DNA of 64,000 nt from JASLDZ01 sp964235945 (GTDB lineage: Bacteria; Pseudomonadota; Alphaproteobacteria; Caulobacterales; Caulobacteraceae), in the NCBI GenBank assembly GCA_964235945.1, contig CAXSDV010000001.1, positions 68,832 through 132,831 of the forward strand, in the 5' to 3' direction. The notes beneath the pieces are model-generated. The model saw nothing but the letters and a program-made list of their open reading frames with translations, was not told the DNA's origin and ran no database searches. How positions within the stretch are numbered: position 1 is the stretch's first letter; every line of letters begins with the position of its first letter. The translations under genes were made by a program, and so were the position numbers. Below, one piece after another: positions 7,645 through 14,629 of this stretch.

Positions 7645-9954
7645 ATGAAGACGCCCCGCGGAGCCGCCCCGGCCCGCCCCTCCGCCTCGCCCGCCTCGTT
7701 CCTGGCCCTGCCCTCGCGCGAGGAGCTCGCCGACTATGTCCGCGCCCGGGGCGAGAGCGACCTCGCCGAGATCGCGCGCCATTTCCGCATCAAGGGCGCC
7801 GACCGCCGGGCCTTGCGCGCGCTGCTGGCCGAGATGCAGGCGGAGGGCGGGAGCCTCGCCAAGCGCGGCCGTCGCGGGCTCGCGCAGGCCGGCGCCCTCC
7901 CGCCGGTCGGCGTGGCCGACGTGACCGAGCGCGATGCGGACGGCGAACTCTACGTGCGCCTCACCAAGGGCGGCGACGACCTGCCCGCCGTACGCCTCGC
8001 CCCCGGCCGCGGCGAGGGCCCCGCCGGCGCGCCCGGCCTGGGCGACCGGGTGCTGGTGCGCTTCGAGCGCGACGAGGCGGGCGAGCTGCAGGCCAAGCTC
8101 ATCAAGCGCCTGGGCCAGAGCGCGCACCGCATCCTGGGCGTGGTGCGCAAGGCGCGCCGCGAGATCCGCGTGGAGCCCGTCGACCGCAAGGTGAAGGACA
8201 GCCTGCTGCTCTCCGGCCCGGAGGCGGAGGCGCTGCGCGACGGCGACCTCGTGCTGGCGGCGGTGGGCGCCTCCGACCGGCGCTACGGCCCCAAGCTCGG
8301 CAAGCTCCTGGAGGTGGTGGGACGCGAGGACCATCCGCGCGCCGCCTCCCTGATCGCGCTGCACACCCACGGCGTGCCCACGGGTTTTCCCGAAGCCGCG
8401 GAGGCCGAGGCCGAGGCGGCGCGCGCACCCGTCCTGGCGGGCCGCACCGACCTGCGCGACCTGCCGCTCATCACCATCGACCCCGCCGACGCCCGCGATC
8501 ACGACGATGCGGTGTTCGCGCAGGCCGACGACGACCCGAACAACGCGGGCGGCTGGGTGATGTGGGTCGCCATCGCCGACGTGGCCGCCTACGTCCGCGC
8601 GGGCTCGCAGCTCGACCGCACCGCCTGGGAGAAGGGCAACAGCGTCTACTTTCCCGACCGGGTGGAGCCCATGCTGCCCGAGCGCCTGTCCTCCGGACTG
8701 TGTTCGCTGGTGGAGGGCGAGGACCGGGCGTGCCTCGCGGTGCGCATGGTGTTCGACGCCGGCGGGACCAAGACCGGCCACCGCTTCGTGCGCGGCCTGA
8801 TGCGCTGCGCGGCGGGGATCAGCTACGAGCAGGCGCAGGGCGCGGTGGAGGGCCTGACCGACGAGGCCACCGGCCCACTGGTCGAGCCCGTGCTGCGCCC
8901 GCTGTGGGCCGCCTACTACACCATGAAGCGCGGGCGCGAGCGCCGCTCGCCGCTGGGCATCGAGTCGGCCGAGCGCCGTATCCGGCTGGACGCCGAGGGC
9001 GCCATCGCCTCCATCGAGCGCCGCGCCAGCCTGGAGGCGCACAAGCTCATCGAGGAGATGATGGTGCAGGCCAACGTCTGCGCCGCCGAGGAGTTGGAGA
9101 AGCGCCGCACGCCGCTGGTCTACCGCGTGCACGACCAGCCCTCGGACGAGAAGCTGTTCAACCTGGCCGACTTCCTGGGCACGCTCGACATCCCCTGGAC
9201 CAAGGGCGAGCCCGCGCAGACCTCGCGCTTCAACAAGCTGCTGGAGCAGACGCGCGAGGGGCCCCACGCCGACATCGTCAATGAAGTGGTGCTGCGCACG
9301 CAGATGCAGGCGATCTACAGCCCCGACAACGTTGGGCACTTCGGACTGAACCTGTCGCGCTACGCCCACTTCACCTCGCCCATCCGCCGCTACGCCGACC
9401 TCGTGGTGCATCGGGCGCTGATCCGCGCGCTGAAGCTCGGCGACGACGGGCTGACGGACACGGAGGCCGCGCGCCTGCAGGAGACCGCCGAGCACATCAC
9501 CGCCACCGAGCGCCGCGCCATGGCCGCCGAGCGCGACGCCACCGACCGCTACGTCGCCGCCTTTTTGGCCGACCGGGTGGGGGCCGAATTCGCGGGCCGC
9601 ATCACCGGCGTGACGCGCTTCGGCCTGTTCGTGCGGCTGGACGAGACGGGGGCGGACGGCTTCGTCCCCGCCTCCTCGCTCGGGGCCGAGTACTTCGTCC
9701 ACGACGAGCGCACCCACAGCCTGGTGGGCGAGCGCACGGGCCTGCGCTTCAGGCTCGGTGCGCGGGTCGAGGTGCGGCTGAAGGAGGCCACGCCCCTGAC
9801 CGGCGGCCTGCTTCTGGAGATGCTGACCGAGCCGGAGGCCGCCGACCCCGGCCAACCGCGCCCGCGGCTGGGCGTGCGCGGCCGCGGGGCGCCGCCCGCA
9901 GGCCCGCGCCGGGGCGGGCCGCCCAAGGGCGTGCGCAAGGGCAAGCGCCGGTGA
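7645..9954 (+). CDS. rnr: ribonuclease R
   Basis: 3'-5' exoribonuclease of the RNB family that degrades structured RNA, including mRNA and rRNA fragments. The 769-residue protein has an N-terminal helix-turn-helix region (LAEIARHFRIKGADRRALRA), cold-shock domains, and the RNB catalytic domain. The acidic metal-binding cluster is ITIDPADARDHDDAVF, followed by YVRAGSQLD and the typical RYAHFTSPIRRYADLVVHR motif. An S1 domain follows (GRITGVTRFGLFVRLDETGADGFV), and a basic Arg/Gly/Lys tail ends the protein. The ATG at 7645 is chosen because the longer frame upstream overlaps the divergent transporter gene. The next gene starts inside the rnr stop codon. Confidence 0.97.
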   Translation: MKTPRGAAPARPSASPASFLALPSREELADYVRARGESDLAEIARHFRIKGADRRALRALLAEMQAEGGSLAKRGRRGLAQAGALPPVGVADVTERDADGELYVRLTKGGDDLPAVRLAPGRGEGPAGAPGLGDRVLVRFERDEAGELQAKLIKRLGQSAHRILGVVRKARREIRVEPVDRKVKDSLLLSGPEAEALRDGDLVLAAVGASDRRYGPKLGKLLEVVGREDHPRAASLIALHTHGVPTGFPEAAEAEAEAARAPVLAGRTDLRDLPLITIDPADARDHDDAVFAQADDDPNNAGGWVMWVAIADVAAYVRAGSQLDRTAWEKGNSVYFPDRVEPMLPERLSSGLCSLVEGEDRACLAVRMVFDAGGTKTGHRFVRGLMRCAAGISYEQAQGAVEGLTDEATGPLVEPVLRPLWAAYYTMKRGRERRSPLGIESAERRIRLDAEGAIASIERRASLEAHKLIEEMMVQANVCAAEELEKRRTPLVYRVHDQPSDEKLFNLADFLGTLDIPWTKGEPAQTSRFNKLLEQTREGPHADIVNEVVLRTQMQAIYSPDNVGHFGLNLSRYAHFTSPIRRYADLVVHRALIRALKLGDDGLTDTEAARLQETAEHITATERRAMAAERDATDRYVAAFLADRVGAEFAGRITGVTRFGLFVRLDETGADGFVPASSLGAEYFVHDERTHSLVGERTGLRFRLGARVEVRLKEATPLTGGLLLEMLTEPEAADPGQPRPRLGVRGRGAPPAGPRRGGPPKGVRKGKRR

Positions 9955-10691
9955 CGGACGCCGCCTTCGACCTCGCCTCCACCGAGGCGCGCCGGGGCGT
10001 CTCCGCTCGCGTCACGCGCCCCCAGCACGCGGCCACCCTCGTCCTGGTGCGCCGGGACGGACCCGAACCGCGCGTACTGATGGGTCGCCGGCACGCGGGC
10101 GCGAGCTTCATGCCCAGCCGCTGGGTGTTCCCCGGTGGACGCTGCGAGCGGGGCGACGCCCGCGCCCCGACGGCCAGCGAACTCACGGCCGAGACCGCCG
10201 ACCTGCTGTCGCGCGCGGTCCCCCGCTCGGCGGCGGCCGCCCTGCCCCGCGCCCTCGGGGTGGCCGCCGTGCGCGAGACCTACGAGGAGACGGGGCTGCG
10301 CCTGGCCCGGCCCGGCGCGGCCGGCGCCGACTGCGCCGAGCCCTGGCGCAGCTTCTGCGCGGACGGCCGCCTGCCCGACCTCGCCGCTCTGAGCTTCCTG
10401 GCGCGCGCGGTCACCCCGCCCGAGCTCGCCCGCCGCTTCGACGCGCGCTTCTTCCTGGCGGACGCCGCGGCGCTGGCCGATCTCGCTCCCCGCCCCTCGG
10501 CGGAGTTGGACGAGGTGGCCTGGCTGACCCTGGCGCAGACGCGGGAGGTGGAGCTGCCCTCCGTCACGCGCGTGGTGCTGGGCGAACTCGCCAAACGTGA
10601 GGCCGAGCCCGGCCGTGCGCCGCTGTTCCTGCGCGTGGTCCACGGCCGCCGCCGTGCCGACCCTTTGACGGCCATACCTCGAGGCGCGTGA
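9951..10691 (+). CDS. NUDIX hydrolase with a split Nudix box
   Basis: A 246-residue NUDIX-fold hydrolase, expected to cleave a nucleoside-diphosphate-linked compound such as a CoA or nucleotide sugar. The start is a GTG that overlaps the rnr stop by four bases (GTGA), implying translational coupling. The fold begins with AATLVLVRR and the PSRWVFPGGR strand. The glutamate helix appears as RETYEETGL. In classic Nudix boxes only a short linker separates the GG from this helix, whereas here about 45 residues intervene, a layout I associate with the eukaryotic NUDT8/NUDT19-like branch. The C-terminal half ends with an acidic/aromatic segment (ELDEVAWLTL). The substrate is unknown. Confidence 0.87.
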   Translation: MTDAAFDLASTEARRGVSARVTRPQHAATLVLVRRDGPEPRVLMGRRHAGASFMPSRWVFPGGRCERGDARAPTASELTAETADLLSRAVPRSAAAALPRALGVAAVRETYEETGLRLARPGAAGADCAEPWRSFCADGRLPDLAALSFLARAVTPPELARRFDARFFLADAAALADLAPRPSAELDEVAWLTLAQTREVELPSVTRVVLGELAKREAEPGRAPLFLRVVHGRRRADPLTAIPRGA

Positions 10692-10698
10692 CCGGCGA

Positions 10699-10726
10699 TT
10701 GACTTACGCGTGGGCGGCGCTAGTTT
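10699..10726 (+). promoter_or_regulatory. rpmG promoter
   Basis: TTGACT (10699-10704) and TAGTTT (10721-10726) are separated by 16 bases. The downstream element reads GCTAGTTTC, close to the GCTANAWC-like -10 consensus described for Caulobacter housekeeping promoters. It lies about 60 bases before the rpmG ATG, in the gap after the NUDIX gene. Confidence 0.5.
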
Positions 10727-10787
10727 CCTCCGTTCATATTTGCAGACCCGGCCCATCCCGCTTGCGGCCGCATGAGAGTGCTGACCG

Positions 10788-10955
10788 ATGGCCAAGCCGG
10801 CTTCCATCAAGATCCGCCTGAACTCGACGGCGGACACGGGCTTCTTCTACGTCACCAAGAAGAACGCGCGCACCAAGACCGAGAAGATGGTGCTGAAGAA
10901 GTACGACCCCGTCGTGCGCAAGCACGTCGACTTCCGCGAAGGCAAGATCAAGTAA
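10788..10955 (+). CDS. rpmG: 50S ribosomal protein L33
   Basis: A 55-residue basic protein of the large ribosomal subunit. It begins MAKPASIKIRLNSTADTGFF and continues with the family signature YVTKKNARTKTEKM and KKYDPVVRKHVDF. It has no zinc-binding CxxC pairs, so it is the cysteine-free form usual in alphaproteobacteria. It appears to be transcribed alone, with its own promoter and a clear intrinsic terminator. It is convergent with the frameshifted gene behind pleD, and its terminator lies inside the 3' end of that gene. Confidence 0.98.
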   Translation: MAKPASIKIRLNSTADTGFFYVTKKNARTKTEKMVLKKYDPVVRKHVDFREGKIK

Positions 10956-10974
10956 GCGCCGCGTCAGCGACAGA

Positions 10975-11535
10975 TCACCGAACGCCCGGCCCCGTGTCGG
11001 GCGTTTCCTTTTGTAAGGTGATCCAGTGCTCCAGATGCACGGTCTGGTTCACGTCGATACGCGAAGGGCCGACGACGGCACGATACTGTTCGGACGGGGG
11101 TGGTAGATCTGAGCGATAGACGGTGAACGCCCAGCGGTCCGTGAGCCTGGACACCACCAACGGGGCCGCGTACCGGTCCGCCTCTATGACTCCCCATCCA
11201 CGGCGCGCGTAGGCTGACGCGCCGTGCAGCTTGAGGCCGCGGGATCGGCGTGATCTTAGCTTGGTCCACGAGGCGGCGGCGGACTTGAACACCTCGGCGG
11301 AGGGCGCCACTCCTTCTAACTCGAACGTTTGGCGCAGACCGTCGCGTTCGACGCACTCGTCCTTCGCCGTTGCAAACCGATAGCTTGGCCAAAGGAGAGT
11401 GGCTGCTACCCCGGGAGCCGCACGCAACACGTCTTGGGCGAGGCTTCCAACGGTGACGGGCGGGGATATCCGAGGCGCGGACTGAAAATGGTCGTGCGTG
11501 TCCATTGCACGCAAGCGCCCAAAGCCTCGCTCCAA
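10975..11535 (-). CDS. second frame of a split secreted protein gene (186-aa frame)
   Basis: An unrecognised protein frame, read from a TTG at 11535 to the TGA at 10977-10975. Alone it has no signal peptide. It is most likely the body of the protein whose signal peptide is encoded in the adjoining frame starting at 11741: the two frames overlap over 11406-11535 and join by a -1 shift. Joined, they give about 255 residues. Visible features are basic patches (KLRSRRSRGLKLHG) and an aromatic segment (SRLTDRWAFTVYRSD). Its codons are less GC-rich than its neighbours (TTA, CTA, AGA and TCA occur), suggesting a fast-evolving or acquired gene. Function unknown. Confidence 0.55.
   Translation of the reverse strand: MERGFGRLRAMDTHDHFQSAPRISPPVTVGSLAQDVLRAAPGVAATLLWPSYRFATAKDECVERDGLRQTFELEGVAPSAEVFKSAAASWTKLRSRRSRGLKLHGASAYARRGWGVIEADRYAAPLVVSRLTDRWAFTVYRSDLPPPSEQYRAVVGPSRIDVNQTVHLEHWITLQKETPDTGPGVR
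10982..11014 (+). terminator. intrinsic terminator of rpmG
   Basis: A seven-base-pair stem, ACGCCCG (10982-10988) with CGGGCGT (10998-11004), and a nine-base loop are followed by TTCCTTTTGT. The T-rich run follows only in the plus direction, so it ends rpmG transcription. It lies within the last codons of the convergent minus-strand frame. Confidence 0.8.
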
Positions 11536-11741
11536 CGCGAAGCGCCGATCACATCGACGGCCGGAACAGTAACGGTCAAGTGGGGAAAGTGTATGAAAAC
11601 TGCGACCGGATCGTCCACGCCGGCGCCGTAGGCGGCCATCACACGACGTTCCGTCGGCGAGGGTTCGTCCGCGCCCGCCGGACCGGCGAGGCAGGCGACG
11701 CAGGCGAGCACGAGCCCGGCGAGAACCACCGCCCGCCTCAC
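11406..11741 (-). CDS. signal-peptide frame of the split gene downstream of pleD
   Basis: A 111-residue frame starting at a GTG that overlaps the pleD stop codon by four bases (GTGA), so it is translationally coupled to pleD. The first ~24 residues form a textbook Sec signal peptide: RR, the hydrophobic run AVVLAGLVLACVACLAG, then a cleavable PAGA-DE. After about residue 72 the frame crosses T TTG GGC (11523-11517), a canonical X XXY YYZ slippery heptamer in the correct phase. A -1 slip there enters the 186-residue frame; without slippage translation ends at 11406. It could be programmed frameshifting, a real mutation or a sequencing error. No family was recognised. Confidence 0.6.
   Translation of the reverse strand: MRRAVVLAGLVLACVACLAGPAGADEPSPTERRVMAAYGAGVDDPVAVFIHFPHLTVTVPAVDVIGASRWSEALGACVQWTRTTIFSPRLGYPRPSPLEASPKTCCVRLPG
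11517..11523 (-). promoter_or_regulatory. candidate -1 ribosomal frameshift heptamer
   Basis: On the minus strand the sequence is T TTG GGC, matching X XXY YYZ in the frame of the GTG start at 11741. A -1 slip gives TTT GGG CGC and continues into the long frame ending at 10975. I have not modelled a downstream stimulatory structure. Confidence 0.35.
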
Positions 11742-13102
11742 GCCGCGCGGCTCACCACCTGGTTGCGGCCGGTGGACTTGGCCTCGTAGACGGCGGCGTC
11801 CGCGCGTTTGAGCAGCGCTTCGGGGGTGTCCGCCTCGCCGTTGATGGAGGCCACGCCGACCGAGATGGTGACGTGCAGCGGGTCGGTCGCCCCCGCCACG
11901 CGGAACGGCGATCCCGACACGTGCAGCCGCAGACGCTCGGCGATCCGCGCGGCGTTCTCCAGGTCCGTGTCGGGCATGATGACCACGAACTCCTCCCCGC
12001 CGTAACGGCAGGCGAGATCGACGGCGCGCACGTTGGTGGCCATGCGCACCGCGAACTCGCGCAGCACCTCGTCGCCCACGTCGTGGCCGTAGGTGTCGTT
12101 GATGCGCTTGAAATGGTCCACGTCGACCAGGAGCGCCGCCACCGGGCTTCCGCCGCAGGTGGCGCGCTTGACCAGCGAGCCGAGCTGGCCGGCCATGTAG
12201 CGCCGGTTGTGCAGGCCCGTCAGCGGGTCGGTGACCGCCAGCTCCAGCGAATGGTCGAGGTTGTGGCGCAGGAAGTCGGTGTAGCGCTTCTGGCGCACGA
12301 GCGTCTTGACCCGCGCCGCCAGCTCCTCCGGGTCGATGGGACGCGCCAGCAGGTCGTTGACGCCGATCTCCAGCGCCTTGACGCCGCGGGCGCGCTCGGC
12401 GGGGTCGAAGATGGCGAGGATGGGCAGGCTGCGCGTGCTCTCGTCCGAGCGCGCCTGGGCCGCCAAGCGCAGGCCGTCGAAGCCTTGCGCCTCGATGTTG
12501 ACGATCAGGAGGTCGGCCCGCGCCCGCACCGCCATCAGCGCCTGGGCGGGATCGGTCTCCACCACCGGACGGTGCTCGGCGCCCAATTCGTCCATGATCC
12601 GTCGCGTCTGGTGGGCGTTGTCGTCGGCCACCACCACCCGGCCGCCCAGGCCGCCCAGGCGCGCGCCCACGCCCTCGATCACGCCCATGCGCCGGCCCGC
12701 CACCTCGCGCTGGCGCAGCTCGTCCAGCACGATCTTGAAGCGCGCGAGGCTGCGCACCCGCGCGAACAGCGCCACGTCGTCGATCGGCTTGGTGAGGAAG
12801 TCGTCCGCCCCCGCCTCCAGCCCGGTCAGCCGGTCGCGCCGGCCGTCCAGCGCGGTGACGAGCACCACGGGGATGTGGCGGGTGACGGGGTCGGCCTTCA
12901 GCCGGCGGCACACCTCGAAGCCGTCCATGCCGGGCATCATCACGTCCAGCAGGATGACGTCGGGGGACGAGTCGGCCGCCGCCTGCAGGGCCGAAGGCCC
13001 GTCGCGCGCGGTCGCCACCTCGTAATACTCGGCCGTGAGCTTGGCCTCGAGCAGGCGCACGTTGGGCTCGATGTCGTCGACGACGAGGATTCTCGCGCTC
13101 AT
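11738..13102 (-). CDS. pleD: response regulator / diguanylate cyclase PleD
   Basis: PleD makes cyclic di-GMP and drives the swarmer-to-stalked transition in Caulobacter. This 454-residue protein has receiver domain 1 (Asp9-Asp10, phospho-acceptor Asp53 in VILLDVMMPG, switch Lys in FLTKPIDD). A degenerate adaptor receiver follows at about 150-290, then a GGDEF domain with an intact active site (CRYGGEEFVVIMPD). Four residues upstream of that motif, NVRAVD supplies the RxxD product-inhibition site, so feedback inhibition by c-di-GMP is expected. The ATG at 13102 follows the divK stop by 11 bases, giving a divK-pleD operon. Its stop overlaps the GTG of the next gene. Confidence 0.98.
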   Translation of the reverse strand: MSARILVVDDIEPNVRLLEAKLTAEYYEVATARDGPSALQAAADSSPDVILLDVMMPGMDGFEVCRRLKADPVTRHIPVVLVTALDGRRDRLTGLEAGADDFLTKPIDDVALFARVRSLARFKIVLDELRQREVAGRRMGVIEGVGARLGGLGGRVVVADDNAHQTRRIMDELGAEHRPVVETDPAQALMAVRARADLLIVNIEAQGFDGLRLAAQARSDESTRSLPILAIFDPAERARGVKALEIGVNDLLARPIDPEELAARVKTLVRQKRYTDFLRHNLDHSLELAVTDPLTGLHNRRYMAGQLGSLVKRATCGGSPVAALLVDVDHFKRINDTYGHDVGDEVLREFAVRMATNVRAVDLACRYGGEEFVVIMPDTDLENAARIAERLRLHVSGSPFRVAGATDPLHVTISVGVASINGEADTPEALLKRADAAVYEAKSTGRNQVVSRAA

Positions 13103-13113
13103 GGCCGCAACCC

Positions 13114-13479
13114 TTAGTCGAGGAAGCGCCGCACCGTCTCGAGGAAATAGCTCACGGAGATCGGCTTCGAGATGTAGGCCTCGCACCCGCCCTGGCGGAT
13201 GCGCTCCTCGTCGCCCTTCATGGCGAAGGCGGTGACGGCCACGACGGGGATGTGGCTGAGATCGTCGTCCTCCTTCAGCCACTTGGTGACCTCCAGGCCG
13301 GAGATTTCGGGCAGCTGGATGTCCATCAGGATCAGGTCGGGGCGGTGCTCGCGCGCCAGCTCCAGGGCCGACATGCCCTCGCGCGTCTGCAGCGTCTCGT
13401 AACCCTGGGCGTCGAGCAGGTCGTGGAAGAGCTTCATATTGAGCTCGTTGTCCTCGACGATGAGCACGCGCTTCGCCAT
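13114..13479 (-). CDS. divK: single-domain response regulator DivK
   Basis: DivK is the diffusible receiver protein that, phosphorylated by DivJ and dephosphorylated by PleC, controls CtrA activity and cell polarity in Caulobacter. The protein is one receiver domain of 121 residues with the acidic pocket (LIVEDNELNMKLF), phospho-acceptor in LILMDIQLPE, the switch region VVAVTAFAMKGDEER, and the conserved Lys in AYISKPISV. The second of two adjacent ATG codons (13479) is used because it places the phospho-acceptor at Asp53, as in Caulobacter; 13482 is the alternative. pleD follows after 11 bases. The level of likeness to Caulobacter DivK is the main taxonomic clue in the window. Confidence 0.97.
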   Translation of the reverse strand: MAKRVLIVEDNELNMKLFHDLLDAQGYETLQTREGMSALELAREHRPDLILMDIQLPEISGLEVTKWLKEDDDLSHIPVVAVTAFAMKGDEERIRQGGCEAYISKPISVSYFLETVRRFLD

Positions 13480-13556
13480 CATGTCCCGTGTCGAAGGGCG
13501 CGGGCGCGCCGGGGAGGAGGTCGCCCCCGGCGCACCCCCGCGTGTGAGGTTCAGGG

Positions 13557-14270
13557 TTGTCCCACGTACATCCTCAAGATTCGGTTAGCCTAAACGGCGG
13601 GGCGGGCGCCGACCGCGCCCAGGACCTGGCCGCCGCCTGCGAGGGGCTGGCGCGCGACCCGCGCCGCGCGGTGGTGGTCGTGGACGTGGACGAGGTGCTG
13701 GCGCTCTTCGTCCAGGGTTTCGCGCGCTACCTGCGGACGCGCGGGCACGAGCTGCGGTTGAAGCGGTTCGCCCTGTTCTCCAGCATCTACCCGGAAGGCG
13801 GCGCCGAACCTGCGGACCGCGCCGCGGCCCAGGTGCTGTTCGACGCCTTCTTCGCCCAGGGCTGCGGCGAGCTGGACGCCGCGCCCGGCGGCGCGGAGGC
13901 GTTGGCGCGCCTCGCCCGGCGCGCGCAGGTGGTGATCCTGACCGCCGCGCCCGAGCCCGCGCGCGCGTCGCGCTCGGGCTGGTTGAAAGCCCAGTCGCTG
14001 GACTACCCCCTGGTGTTCAGTCCCGGCCTGAAAGGCGGCCACGTGCGCGCCCTGGCGGAGGCGGCCGGCGGACCGGCGGCCTTCGTGGACGACCTTTTGC
14101 CCAACCTCGACTCGGTGGCGGAGGCCGCGCCGCAGGTGAAGCGATACCAGCTCGTGGCCGACCCGGCCTTGCGCGAACTCGCCCCCACCGATCCCGCCCG
14201 GCACCGCCGGGTCGACGATTGGCCCGAACTGGCCCTGGCCATCGAGGCCGACCTGTTCCCGCCCGGCTGA
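13557..14270 (+). CDS. HAD-like phosphatase-type protein
   Basis: A protein of about 237 residues with HAD-superfamily signs: motif I as VVVDVDEVLALF, motif II as QVVILTAAPE, and an acidic motif IV as AAFVDDLLPN. The DxD of motif I fits a phosphatase, although the residue after it is Glu-Val rather than the usual Gly-Thr. The substrate is unknown. No ATG precedes the fold. The TTG at 13557 is the best start by reading frame, with a weak GGG-type ribosome binding site; internal GTGs near 13672 would remove part of the first strand. The gene is divergent from divK-pleD and convergent with a small acidic gene. Confidence 0.72.
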   Translation: MSHVHPQDSVSLNGGAGADRAQDLAAACEGLARDPRRAVVVVDVDEVLALFVQGFARYLRTRGHELRLKRFALFSSIYPEGGAEPADRAAAQVLFDAFFAQGCGELDAAPGGAEALARLARRAQVVILTAAPEPARASRSGWLKAQSLDYPLVFSPGLKGGHVRALAEAAGGPAAFVDDLLPNLDSVAEAAPQVKRYQLVADPALRELAPTDPARHRRVDDWPELALAIEADLFPPG

Positions 14271-14307
14271 GCGAGGCGCCGGCGCTTCGACGATGATCGT
14301 GGGTGAT

Positions 14308-14334
14308 GGGGCGCGACCGTCACGGCCGCGCCCC
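14308..14334. terminator. strong hairpin between convergent genes
   Basis: The eight-base arms GGGGCGCG (14308-14315) and CGCGCCCC (14327-14334) pair perfectly, with further inner CCG/CGG pairing. The hairpin lies between the stops of the HAD-like gene and the small acidic gene. No T-run follows on either strand, so it may block read-through or protect 3' ends rather than terminate efficiently. Confidence 0.4.
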
Positions 14335-14340
14335 GCTCCC

Positions 14341-14508
14341 TCAGCTCTTGGAGCTGTCGTCCTTCGGCGCGTCCTTGAAGGCTTCCTGCACCTCGTCCTC
14401 GGTGATGCGGGCCTTGGGGTCGCCCGGCTGGCCGAGGTTCTGCTCTTCGGTGCCGTCGCCCATCACGCCGGGCTGGGATCCGTCCTGCTTGGGGTACTCG
14501 TCGGCCAT
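14341..14508 (-). CDS. small acidic, disordered protein with an EcfG-type promoter
   Basis: A 55-residue highly polar protein rich in Asp, Glu, Gln, Gly and Lys, with no hydrophobic core, signal peptide or membrane helix. It reads MADEYPKQDGSQPG at the start and has one helix-like segment (TEDEVQEAFKDAP). The ATG at 14508 has an AAGGAG ribosome binding site; a longer frame to 14595 has none. Upstream is a perfect GGAAC-N16-CGTT promoter, so it is probably a general-stress-response gene. Small acidic proteins are common in such regulons, but its molecular job is unknown. Confidence 0.75.
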   Translation of the reverse strand: MADEYPKQDGSQPGVMGDGTEEQNLGQPGDPKARITEDEVQEAFKDAPKDDSSKS

Positions 14509-14538
14509 GGGAGGCTCCTTCTGGGGTTCGCCCCGTCC

Positions 14539-14563
14539 AACGGCTCCGCCTGGAGGGCGTTCC
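14539..14563 (-). promoter_or_regulatory. EcfG/SigT-type general stress promoter
   Basis: On the minus strand GGAAC (14563-14559) is followed after exactly 16 bases by CGTT (14542-14539). This is the full consensus of the alphaproteobacterial general-stress sigma factor EcfG (SigT in Caulobacter). The ATG of the small acidic gene is 31 bases downstream, a normal leader length. Confidence 0.7.
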
Positions 14564-14629
14564 GCCGCCTTGTGGCGCGCAAAGCACGAGGCCATACGGG
14601 ACGCTCAACACAGGTTCACGTTACGTACC

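Noticed and set aside
10964..11392. A third overlapping minus-strand frame behind pleD (142 codons)
   Set aside because: Arg/Gly/Pro-rich shadow frame; the -1-joined pair of frames explains the region better.
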